Origin: Prorocentrum cordatum
Lineage: Eukaryota > Sar > Dinophyceae > Prorocentrales > Prorocentraceae
Length of the DNA stretch: 64,000 bases
Direction of reading: 5' to 3'
Assembly: GCA_963575745.1 (NCBI GenBank)
Contig: CAUYUJ010017660.1
Location: 415,001-479,000 of the forward strand
The first letter of the stretch is position 1, and each line of letters opens with the position of its first letter. A program made the position numbers and the translations under genes. Under the pieces are notes generated by a model. The model made no database searches, was not told where the DNA came from, and saw only the letters and a list, made by a program, of their open reading frames with translations. Positions 29,247 to 38,198 of the stretch are shown piece after piece.

Positions 29247-30138
29247 CTCTCCGCCGTCCTCGTGCTCGTCGCCGCCGCCGCCGCGTCCTCCCCGGCCCCT
29301 CGGCGAACGGCGCCGGTCAGGACCGTCTTCACTCCTTCGGCGGCGGCGGAGCCGCGGCGCCCCGCGGGGCGTGATCGCTGCGGCCCGCCGCGGCGCCCGC
29401 GGCGCCCGCGCGGTCTCGGGGAGACGTCCCAGCCCACGGCCTTCGACTCGGCGGCCCTCGGCGGCCCTCGGCCCGGCCGGGGACCCCGTGCGGACCGCTC
29501 GCGCTGCCGCCGCCCCCACGGCGCTCGTGTGGCGTTTCTGCACCCGCGCCGCCAGCAAAAAGAGGCAGGCGAGCGAGCGGAGGCCCGGCCGGAAGAGGTG
29601 CGCCAGGTTTCTTGCCGCATCGGCGCGTCGGCGGCCCTGGCGCGTGCGTTCCGGGTGGAGCGTTGAGCGCCGCCTGTTGCTTGGATCCGGCGGGCATGGA
29701 ACGATCCGCGCTGTGCGAAGATCGCGATCGTGTAGGGTTGAGCGGTCCACGCGGTGTCAAATACCGACGCCGACGTCATTGCGGCGTTCACCCTGTCGTA
29801 GTAGGAGTCAGCCCTGACGGTGGTTGACCCTTCTGATTCACTCTGGCTGACCTTGGCTTGGGAGCCACGTGAGGCCAGCCCTCCTAGACCCCCCCCCGCC
29901 AGCCCAGGTTTTGAAAACTACTTTTTGGTAGGCCTGGGTTCGCGATTTTGCCCTGGCTGACCATGGCTAGCGCTAACCTGGGTCAGCCGGGCCCTCAGGG
30001 GGGCCGAGGGCAGCGCGAGGAGGAAAGAACTCGCACACGCAGGAGTGCACTCGCATTGATACAGGCAGGGGTCTGAGCCAGGGGCCTGGGCAATACCAGG
30101 AGGGGGAAGGGGGTTGATGGACAGGAGTGTGAATAGGG
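29247..30138. other. GC-rich spacer, possible LINE 5' region
   Basis: No motif-bearing frame. CTGGCTGACC(T/A)TGGCT occurs near 29844 and 29953, and GCCCAGG/CCTGGG at 29902 and 29933 form a loose inverted repeat. It may be the leader of the LINE that follows. Confidence 0.35.
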
Positions 30139-31431
30139 ATGGAGGGGCAAGAGGGGGAAGAGGAGGAGGCGGAGGTGGACGAGGAGGAGGAGGAGGAAGA
30201 AGAGGAGCAGGAGGAGGAGGAGGAGGAGGAGGAGGAGGAGGAGGAGGAGGAGGAGGGGGGGCCTCCTTTCCCAGACATTGCATCCACGTGTTACCCGAGG
30301 CCATCATCTGCATCATTGTGCTCGTCCCGCAACGGAAAGAGTGGAGGGAAGGGTCGCGGTGGCAAGAGTCTTGGGCCTAATGGAGCAGCCCTTGCTGGCC
30401 GCACCACCCTCACGCTCACGCCTGACACGATCGCAGCCTACGCAGCCATGGCCATGGAATCATACGATGTCATCATGGAGGAACTTTCCAGGAACAGCAG
30501 GGACAAGGTCGAGCTGGCACGTCGCAAAGCAGCTGTTGGTGTCTTGGGCTCTGGGGCTCGGAAGCTCCCTCTTGCAGTTGATCAGACTTCGTTTGCCGTG
30601 GCCGACGCCAGTGCCAAGCGGGAACGGCTCCTGGAGAACTCTCGCAAGGCCTTGGAGGCGTTGGAAGAATCTGAGCGCACCCTTGCCCGGCGCAAGAGTG
30701 AGTTCGAAGAGGCCAAGAAACAGGCGGCAAAGCTCGACTCTGGCACGACGGCGGACGCGACGATTCGCACAGTCAAAGAGAAGGTCGCGGGCATCACCAC
30801 GGAGGGCACGGCGGGAGCTGAGGTTCTGGCCATTCTCTCCACTCTCCTCGACGAGCTTGCGGCAGCTGCTTCGCAGCCTCCAGTTGCGCCTGAGCCAACG
30901 CCTTCCGAGCCTTCTCCTGAAGGCCAAGGCGCTGGCGCTGGGGCAGCAGGCGCAGGAGACACCACCATGGGAGGTCAAGATGCCGACGACGACTTCGACG
31001 CGTTCATGGCAGGCGACGACCCTGGCGGGCCCCTGGGCAGCACCAGCGACGAGAACGAGATGGAAACAACAAAAAAAACACAAACAAAAAAACAGGAGGC
31101 GCTCGACACCCTCGGGGCGGCCAAGCGCTCCAAGACCGCGAGCGGGCAACCAGCTAAGCGCGGCCATCGGCGGCAAACTTTCGCCTCTGCTGCCCAGGCG
31201 GGCAGGTGCTCGGGCCTCGCCGTCGACAGCAACGCGTGGGCCTGTTTCGCTCAGCTTCTGGGCACGGCCGCAGTCCGGTGCCGCGACTTGCCGTCCAGGA
31301 GACGCATCTCGACAGCCGGCGAGCGCGTGACGTTCAAGGGCAGCTTCGGTGGCCTGGGTGGGTCACCGAAGCAGCGCCGGCCATCGATGCTGGCCCAGGT
31401 CGCATGGGCAGCGACGGGCTCGTCCAGATAG
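30139..31431 (+). pseudogene. LINE first frame, coiled-coil protein
   Basis: Probable RNA-binding first protein of the LINE. The open frame begins in a GGA repeat that reads as poly-Glu (residues 7-39), so the true start is probably an internal ATG such as 30448 (MAMESYDV). Residues 105-240 form a long Leu/Ala/Arg/Glu helix-rich region (ALEESERTLARRKSEFEE), likely a coiled coil. It is followed by Pro/Gly linkers and an acidic patch DADDDFDAFMAGDD. After the A-rich run at 31065-31090 the sense is unclear, and endonuclease sequence appears in another phase. The copy at 55513 has one extra A there and stops earlier. Confidence 0.5.
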
Positions 31432-32573
31432 CGCCTCAACATCTCGGGCCTGGACCGTTCGAGCTGCTCGGCAAGCCGTCAGTGCAGGTGCAGGGCCGAG
31501 CAAGAATCTTCCGCTTCAACGGCGTCTGCAGAGGCGGCATTGCGCGGGTCACTTGCGTCTGGAGGCCAACGTCGGGCTCGACAGAAGCAACGCTGATGCG
31601 CTCCGCGAGGCCCCCAGGGCCCTGCAGGCCGCCGACGGGCCTTTCGTTGTCTGCGGCGATTTCAACGTGGAGCCGCCAGTCCTTGCCGAGTCGGGCTGGC
31701 TGGAAGCGGCCCGATCAGCGGCCGCGGCCCCGACGGAGCCCGCCCGCGGGCCCGCCGGCAGGATCGCCGATTTTCTCTTGGTCCCGAGGCTCTTCCGAGG
31801 CCCCAGGGCCGCCGTCGCCCGCGGCCTCTACCTCGGCCCGCGCCGCCCTGTTGCGCCCGAGCTGCTCGGGCCAGGCACGCGCCAGAACGTTGGTGTCGCG
31901 CGCTCGGCGAAGCGCCTGCTTCTGCCCAGGCCTCTGGCGCGCTGCTCCAGGGGCCGCTCGCCAGCCGGGAGATCGGCGCGCGACCAGCTCGAGCAGACCT
32001 TCGAGTTGGACAGCGCGTGGCAGATCTCGGTCAAGCAAGCAGTGATCAACGTGGTCGACGCGCGCGGGCTCATTCGCGAGCTCGACAGCTATGTTGGGCG
32101 CGCTGATCGCCCTGGGCTCGCGGTCGCGTCTGCCGCGGCCCTGCCCCCGCCTGGGCTGCCGAGGGCCACGAGAGCGGCGACGCGGTGCCGGCCCATTGCC
32201 ATCGGTCTGAGGGGTTCCGCGCAGATCGACAAGCCTCCCTCCAGATTGGGGGCGCTGAAGGCCCACGAGCGACTGCCCAGCAAGCCGCCGCTTGACATTT
32301 CGGAGCTGCAGGGTGCGATCGGGGCGCTGGGCAGCGGCCGGCGCATCTGGGTTCGCGTTGCAGCAGCTAGGCATCTTGAGCGCCGCGTGCTTTGCCTGGT
32401 CAGAGGAGGTGGTCGAGCGCGATCTCGATCGGGCTCGGAGGAACTACAGCGACTGGGTGCTCCACTCAGTGGCTACAGGCTCGGGCGGCATCCACGCTGT
32501 TGCCAGGATGGCGCAGTCGTGGGGGGAAGAGCCTGCCGAGGCTGAGGGCGAGGCTCCGCTCGCTGTCCAGTAG
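31206..32573 (+). pseudogene. LINE endonuclease, frameshifted
   Basis: The endonuclease nicks target DNA to prime LINE reverse transcription. LAVQETHL at about 31285 matches the QE(T) metal-binding box, in the frame of 31206. The later box VCGDFNVEP at about 31650, with the Asp/Asn pair, and GRIADFLLV at about 31760 are in the frame of 31349, so a frameshift lies near 31550. From about 31900 the sequence is Arg/Ala-rich linker up to TAG 32571. A four-base block at 32338-32341 (GGCC) is missing in the second copy, which keeps one frame open to 57944 there. That favours the second copy as the undamaged version at this site. Confidence 0.7.
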
Positions 32574-32615
32574 AGCCTGCAGGTCCTTGTCAACGAGTGG
32601 AGTGTCTACTGGGAC

Positions 32616-33639
32616 GTGGTCGCGCCCGATGCCAGCCAGGTCGTCGCGCCCCCTACCGACGGGGCGAGACGGCCCGCCGTTCCGCGAGAGCCTGGGCCTG
32701 AGAGGCACCGTCTGCCCTGGCCTGAGGACCTCGGAGAGAGCCTTGATAGGCCCACTGTGGATGAGTTGCGGAAAGTGGTCTCGTCCTTCAGGCCGCAGTC
32801 TGCGTTCACTGTTGACAGCACGCGGCCGAGTGAGTTCGATTTGTTGGATGATCAAGGCATTGGGGCTCTCATCGGTTTGCTGATGGCCATCGAGCAGCAG
32901 GCCGACTGGCCTAGTTTCATCGCCAAGATGGTTTTCATTCCCATGGCTGGAGGCCTTCGGCTTATCGCGCTGCCGGCAGCGGTGGTCAGAGTCCACGGCA
33001 GGCTGTTGAGGCGGCCACTCATGCAGCAGTTGGAGAAGGCCAAGGACAGGCCGTTCTGGCGGGCTGGCTCGGGGCACCCATGTGACGGAGCGGCGCGGCA
33101 GCAGCGCGCTCGGTCAGAATGGGTTGCGACGATGGCCGGCCTTCATCCAGATCAAGAGTGGGGATCAAGCCTCCTGCTATACCTGTGGAAGGCCTTCGTG
33201 CAGGTGTCCCGCGCCTGTCTTGTCCAAGCAGCGATCAAGTGTTGCTTCCCGCTGTGGTTGGCGAAGCCCCGGATTTCGCTGTGTCGCGCGCCCCGGGTCC
33301 TTCGCCGTGACGGCCGTTGTCTCAGGAGTTGCCGGCGTTTCAAATTGCCCTGGCTGGAGACGATTTCGCCGAGGGCCCCATGAAGCTCGTGCTGCTGCGG
33401 CCGCTCGACGAGATGGTCGCCAGGTTTGGTGCAGTTGCCCCGGCCATAGCGGCTGGCGACCTGGTGCTCCAGCTTTGGGGCGGCGCAATAATGGTTGGGG
33501 GCGACCTCGCGGGGGCCGCGCGCGTCCGCCCCCGCGGGCCAGCTGAGGCGCGCCGAGCTCAATATCGCAGCAAAGAAGCCAAGAACCTTGGGAAACACAA
33601 CTGGCTTGCGACACGATTTCCAGGCGTCTACTCAAGGTC
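32616..33639 (+). pseudogene. LINE reverse transcriptase, decayed and cut off by LTR element
   Basis: Residues VFIPMAGGLRLIAL at about 32930-32972 and VVRVHGRLLRRPL just after match the LINE reverse transcriptase box (F-x-PK-GG-xRPI-L). ADWPSFIAK precedes it as in other LINEs. The frame ends at 33383. The next part reads in the frame of 33317 (MKLVLLRPLDEMVARF), and the place where the catalytic F/Y/V-x-DD should lie reads IAAGDLVLQL. The second catalytic Asp is thus out of place and the enzyme is dead. The coding sequence stops at the LTR at 33640 without a stop codon of its own. Confidence 0.7.
33635..33639. other. insertion site of element B (AGGTC)
   Basis: The five bases before the B LTR are AGGTC, both here and at 59006-59010. 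The right end of this element is followed by GATTC instead, so this element has no matching target duplication. Confidence 0.8.
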
Positions 33640-33857
33640 TGTGAATAGAACCCGTGTAATACCCTCATATAGTACTCCTTATCCTCACCTCTCCTGCGCC
33701 TGGCCGTTTGGGCTCAGGTATTGGGACTTCCCAAGTGCGCTTGGGACTGATCGATCATACCGTTGATCGTGCAGGAGGGAAAGACATCCATCTATCCCTC
33801 CTTCCCTCTACCAGCGGATCAGGGGTTCTGTACCCTTGTACTTCAACCCCATTCACA
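33640..33857 (+). repeat. left LTR of hybrid element (B type)
   Basis: Same termini as the A LTR, with about 20 extra bases after TATTGGGAC, an extra G in ATATAGTACTCC and several substitutions (GTACCC for GTGCCC, CCAGCGG for CCAACGG). The leader-like GCCGTTTGGGCTCAGG is at 33703-33718. Confidence 0.97.
33730..33745 (+). promoter_or_regulatory. hairpin insert specific to B-type LTR
   Basis: CCCAAG TGCG CTTGGG forms a perfect 6-bp stem with a 4-base loop inside the extra bases of the B LTR. It is also in the third element (59101-59116) and absent from both A LTRs. A regulatory role is conjecture. Confidence 0.45.
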
Positions 33858-33922
33858 GGTGATCAGCCCTTTAAAGCTCACCGTTCATCGAACCCCGCGT
33901 CGCGACCTCGCACGCGGCCTCA

Positions 33923-35362
33923 ATGGAACCCAAGCGGCGCATGCGCCGTAAGGGGTCCATCGGGGCCTCGCGTCCGAGCTCTCCGACGGCGCGACGGCTC
34001 GGTGATGAGTTGGAGAGCCTTAGTGCGGACTGTGTTGGTGCCCCAGGTACCCCCCCCCCCCCAGCTCCGACGGACCCGAGGCGCGGCTAGCTGCTGAACT
34101 TCACCGCAGCGCCGCCCGCGGGGGGACAGGAGAAGGAGTAGGAACAGGTAGGAAGGAGTTCCACACGCCTACCTTCGATCCTCCATCTCCTCCTCAGTCG
34201 GGAGCAATCCCAACTGCGTCAGGCGAAAGCCTCACTGGTCCTGATACTCCAGGGCGCTTTCGCGCTAACCGCCGATGGACCTCAGGTGCTGGTGCCCCCA
34301 GCCCTGCGACCGTTCCTGTTGCGGAGCACGTAGCCACCTTCGAGGAACTCAGTAGACCAGTGGCGGCACAGCCGCATACGCAGTATCCCAAGGTATCATC
34401 GGATGAGACACCACACACATGGTCCGAGTCGCAGCTCGTCCGCGCGCAACCGTCGCGGGGCCCCGGGCCCATGCGGCGAGAGTAGGTCGAGCCCGCGTAC
34501 AGCCTCCCAGAGGCCAAGCGCTCCTCGCGAGAGGGGGCAGAGGGAAGCCCATGCTCCCCACCTCTCCATCTCAGACGACCAGCTGGCGGAAACGTCCGCC
34601 GCAGGTGAAATAGCTGAGCTCAGAGACCAGGTCGAAACCTTCGTGTCCAGGCAATACTCTGGACTACTGCAGAGCGTTCAGACGAACGCTGTCAATACTG
34701 CAGCCATACGCCAAGATCTTGACGGCGCCTTAGGGATCATCGATTCCAGGATCGCCGAAGATCGACGCATCATAGGTGAACTGCAGCACCAGGTTGATCG
34801 TGAGGTGTCACACTCAGGTGAACGAGCGGCGATGGTCGAGAACCTGCGCAACTACCTCGCGCAGATGGAGCGACAGCTTGTGCTCGTACGCGACACAGGC
34901 GTTTCAGCAGTCAGGATCTTACACGATGAGATCCACGACCAGCTCCGCAACCGACCAACACCAGCCGAGGCCACCGACCTTGGCGACGTTCAGTCTCAGA
35001 TCAATGATCTTCGATCCCACATAGACCACACTACGGCGACGCTTCGCAACGAAGCACACACCAACTCGTCGAACCTGATCGACATGTTGCAGCGTACTGA
35101 GAGAGTCATCACTCAAAGGCTTGATGCGACCAACGCTGTCGTGCAGCCACTCGCTAACCGGATCTCTGACATCGAGCAGCGTTTTCCTGGTGTACAGGAC
35201 GCCCTGGCAGAGTTGCGTGTCGGACGAGCCCAGACTGGCCAGCTGGATTCTCCTCCCACGGTTTACGATTTCGCCCGCCTCACTGACAGGTTGCAGGAGG
35301 TTGAGAAGGCGGCGGACCACACGCAGTTGGAGCTCTCCCAGGTTATTCGTGAGAGATACTGA
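33923..35362 (+). pseudogene. gag N-terminal half of hybrid element (B lineage), frameshifted
   Basis: Starts MEPKRRM at 33923 as in the other copies. A 13-C run at about 34050 breaks the frame, and a TAG near 34484 interrupts the Pro-rich part. The coiled coil is open in the frame of 34403-35362 (ISDDQLAETSAAG to QLELSQVIRERY). A GA loss near 35352, compared with element A (RERDTEK), moves the rest of gag into the frame of 35121. The coiled coil probably mediates Gag self-association. Confidence 0.75.
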
Positions 35363-38198
35363 GAAAGTACGTGTCGAGGGGCACCTCGCACGTCTGGAAA
35401 GCGAGCTGGAGGCACAAGGCGCCCGTCTCCGAGCCTACGAGCAACGACTTGATCGGTACTCACAGCGCTCTCGGGATACTGATGGGTACACACGCCAAAA
35501 GGTGGCCCAAATACACGAAGACATGACGAGCTGGACGAATCAGCTGATCGACCACACCAACGACACCAGTCTCCACCTTCGACCTGCAACCGACCTGCAC
35601 AGGCCGACGGCAGCGTCCGCTGAAGCACCGCAAGCTTCTGCAGGACAACAACGACGTACGTCACCAGGAGCAGCCTCCGCGGCAGCTTCTGCACAGACAC
35701 GCCATGTGTCTCCTGTGCGCACAGAACCGACTACTGACGGTGTACCGATACCCTCACAACCATTGTCTGCGGTTTCGGTCCATACTACAACTCCTATCAA
35801 GGAGTCAGACACCGTCCGAGTCCCTGTCTTGCCTAAGATCACGCAGCTGCTTGAGTGGCAGCAAAAGGTACGGAAGAACTTTGGGGCCGCCTCGGGGCGA
35901 CCATCCAAAGCATATGCCTTCCTACGCGTGGCCGAACAGCCCGAGTGTACCTTCGAGGACTTACAAGACAGTGGAGACTTTGAGAGCATCGATTGCAAAC
36001 TCGCTACCGCTCTGGGCGACATCTTATCCTCAGACTTGCGCTATCAAATCAGGCTCATCGAGACCAGAGAGCACATAGCAGGACGCATGCTCAAAGGACG
36101 CCAGATCTACTGGCACATCCTACAGTCCTACAAAGTGACAGAGGTTGATGACGACCTGCACGACTTCGAGCGCCTTAAAGAACTGAGGATGCGAGATGAA
36201 GATTTGCAACGTTTTATTACTGACTGGGACGCTTTACTATTGGGGCGCCGAGAAGCACCCGACCCAAAGATCTTGGAATCTCTGTTTCGTACACAGATTC
36301 GAAGACATGCCTGGATGAAACAAGACATGTACGAGTACCAGCGCATGGAGATCAGCGACCCGAATCGAACCTATGGTTGGCTTCGACAGCGCGTCCTGGA
36401 CGTACTGGAGCTCAAACAGTTGGAGAATAAAAAAAAGTTACGGTACGAACATGAGACACGTTCTCAAGTCAATGTGTGCGCTGCCGGGAAGAAAGGCAAT
36501 TGTCGCAATGGTGAGCGGTGCAAGGCTTTGCATACATATTCCAGGGATTGGAAGAACAACAAATCTCCCAGAGCATCGACAGCTGGTGGCAACTCCCGCC
36601 GCAGCGTGTCAACTCCTGCGAATCACAAGAAGCCAGCATCGAAACCATTTTGCTTCGAGTTCGCCAAGCGCAACACATGCACCAGAGGCGACAAGTGCAA
36701 CTTTCCACACGTTGCACAGTGTAAAGACTTCGCACAGAACAAGTGCCCCAAGGGCGACAAATGCAAATACGCACATCTCACACCTGGTGCGAAGACTCCC
36801 GAGCGAAGCCCGAGTCGACCACGGACCTCCAGTCAGGATGGTCGTGGCCGATCACCATCCCGCGGATCAGGAAGCCAACGTTCTTCACAACGCGGGGGGG
36901 TCCGCGACGCAAATGGCTCACGTCATGGACGTGACAACCGACGCCAATACGATCGATCTCGTTCAACATCCAGGAGGTCTCTAGACTCTCGCAGTCAATC
37001 GAGAAGTCGATACGACAGATCTTCGAGATCTACCTCCCGAGGACGAGACAACCGTGGCGGCGGACGCGGCAGCCCACGCGGCCGTGATAGATCATATGGT
37101 AGTGACAAAGGACGTGGCAGACGTTCCCCGAGCCGTGGTTCGTCCCGTGGTTCTCCCCACGCCAGAGCACGTTCTCCTGCCAACTATCGACGTTCACGCC
37201 GTTCCGACCGCAGTTACGTCATTCGTGACAAGACCTTCACGGCCAACACTAAGGTCACTACGACATCTGCCAAAACACGCCGTCGGATACGATTCGACAC
37301 ACGTAATGTGGAATACTACCTACATACCGTATCTGGCAGGGCCAGACTGGATAAGTGGAAGGAGATGCCGAACGAGGGTGACATTGTCAATGTACCAGAC
37401 CCGCTACCACAACGATGGTGGGATCAAAGTGCAGACGCTCTACGAGAATGTCAAATTGAGGCACAGCTGTGGTGCAAAGATCTATATGACTACCGACACA
37501 ACAAAGAGTCGGTGGTCACACCAACTGCGACCCGAGAATACGACGACGCTGTTAAGCAGTCATCAAAGACAGCCCAGACGAAGACAACGACGATGCAAGT
37601 CGACCCACCACGCTCGACCGCTGCATTGACACGATCTTGGGTTCTCGACCATGGTTCTGCGCATCATATTCAGGGTAAACACGAACTGACGCAGACCGAA
37701 TCGGATCGCATATCTATTCGCGAAGAGCATATTCTGGAAACCGCCAATGGTGATCGTACTGTCAACGAGCACTACGACATACGGCTACCCGAGGTTGGCT
37801 TACATAGTTCAGCCCTTGCCCTGCCAGACTGTCCATCTTTACTATCAGTTGGGAAATTGATCGAGGTTGATGGCTTTCGGCAGCTTTGGGGTCCCGAGCT
37901 GGGCTACTTGCTTCAGGATCCGGGGGGCGAATGGTATAATATTCCAGTCAACAATAGAGCTCCAGAATTACGACTCGACGACCTCACACTGATACCACCA
38001 CCACGTCTATGCACTTCGTCAGCACCCCGACGTCGTCAGCGCAAGCGTTCGTCCGCCCGTTGCAACGACATTTGTTGGTGCTGCAAAACTACAGAGCAGT
38101 CAACAACTACAGATGAGCTACGGCCCCACATAGGGACCTGCCCGAAGAGACTACATGTCGGAGAGGGAGGAGGAGCACGGACCGCAACGGTCGAATAA
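35121..38198 (+). CDS. gag C-terminal part and protease of hybrid element (B lineage)
   Basis: 1025 codons, of which the first 78 are out of gag frame; real gag sequence starts at DTEKVRVEG (about 35355). Capsid-like region at residues 238-435. CCCH fingers start at residues 453, 511 and 534, with the last His at 552. The first finger has lost a Trp (AAGKKGNC; AAWKKGNC in the other copies). The Arg/Ser/Gly-rich tail spans about 560-700. The protease core reads WVLDHGSAHHI, so the catalytic Ser of Asp-Ser-Gly is His (residue 844) and activity is doubtful. A Cys pair (WCCK) lies near 993. It ends at the TAA shared with element A. Confidence 0.88.
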   Translation: MMRPTLSCSHSLTGSLTSSSVFLVYRTPWQSCVSDEPRLASWILLPRFTISPASLTGCRRLRRRRTTRSWSSPRLFVRDTEKVRVEGHLARLESELEAQGARLRAYEQRLDRYSQRSRDTDGYTRQKVAQIHEDMTSWTNQLIDHTNDTSLHLRPATDLHRPTAASAEAPQASAGQQRRTSPGAASAAASAQTRHVSPVRTEPTTDGVPIPSQPLSAVSVHTTTPIKESDTVRVPVLPKITQLLEWQQKVRKNFGAASGRPSKAYAFLRVAEQPECTFEDLQDSGDFESIDCKLATALGDILSSDLRYQIRLIETREHIAGRMLKGRQIYWHILQSYKVTEVDDDLHDFERLKELRMRDEDLQRFITDWDALLLGRREAPDPKILESLFRTQIRRHAWMKQDMYEYQRMEISDPNRTYGWLRQRVLDVLELKQLENKKKLRYEHETRSQVNVCAAGKKGNCRNGERCKALHTYSRDWKNNKSPRASTAGGNSRRSVSTPANHKKPASKPFCFEFAKRNTCTRGDKCNFPHVAQCKDFAQNKCPKGDKCKYAHLTPGAKTPERSPSRPRTSSQDGRGRSPSRGSGSQRSSQRGGVRDANGSRHGRDNRRQYDRSRSTSRRSLDSRSQSRSRYDRSSRSTSRGRDNRGGGRGSPRGRDRSYGSDKGRGRRSPSRGSSRGSPHARARSPANYRRSRRSDRSYVIRDKTFTANTKVTTTSAKTRRRIRFDTRNVEYYLHTVSGRARLDKWKEMPNEGDIVNVPDPLPQRWWDQSADALRECQIEAQLWCKDLYDYRHNKESVVTPTATREYDDAVKQSSKTAQTKTTTMQVDPPRSTAALTRSWVLDHGSAHHIQGKHELTQTESDRISIREEHILETANGDRTVNEHYDIRLPEVGLHSSALALPDCPSLLSVGKLIEVDGFRQLWGPELGYLLQDPGGEWYNIPVNNRAPELRLDDLTLIPPPRLCTSSAPRRRQRKRSSARCNDICWCCKTTEQSTTTDELRPHIGTCPKRLHVGEGGGARTATVE

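Larger units (their letters stand above)
25746..33639. repeat. 7.9-kb spacer, first copy
   Basis: Lies between element A and the next LTR and recurs almost unchanged at 51128-59010 (11 bp net shorter there). Differences are scattered substitutions, microsatellite length changes and a 4-bp deletion in the LINE. It starts with the right target duplication GATTC (25746-25750) and ends ...AAGGTC inside a LINE. Confidence 0.95.
30139..33639 (+). mobile_element. decayed LINE (non-LTR retrotransposon), truncated by LTR element insertion
   Basis: Coiled-coil first frame, an apurinic-type endonuclease and a reverse transcriptase in the usual order. Its coding sequence runs straight into the TG of the LTR at 33640, so the LINE was present before element B inserted. 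The rest of the LINE is not found after the other LTR at 51127; it should lie beyond the array. Confidence 0.8.
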
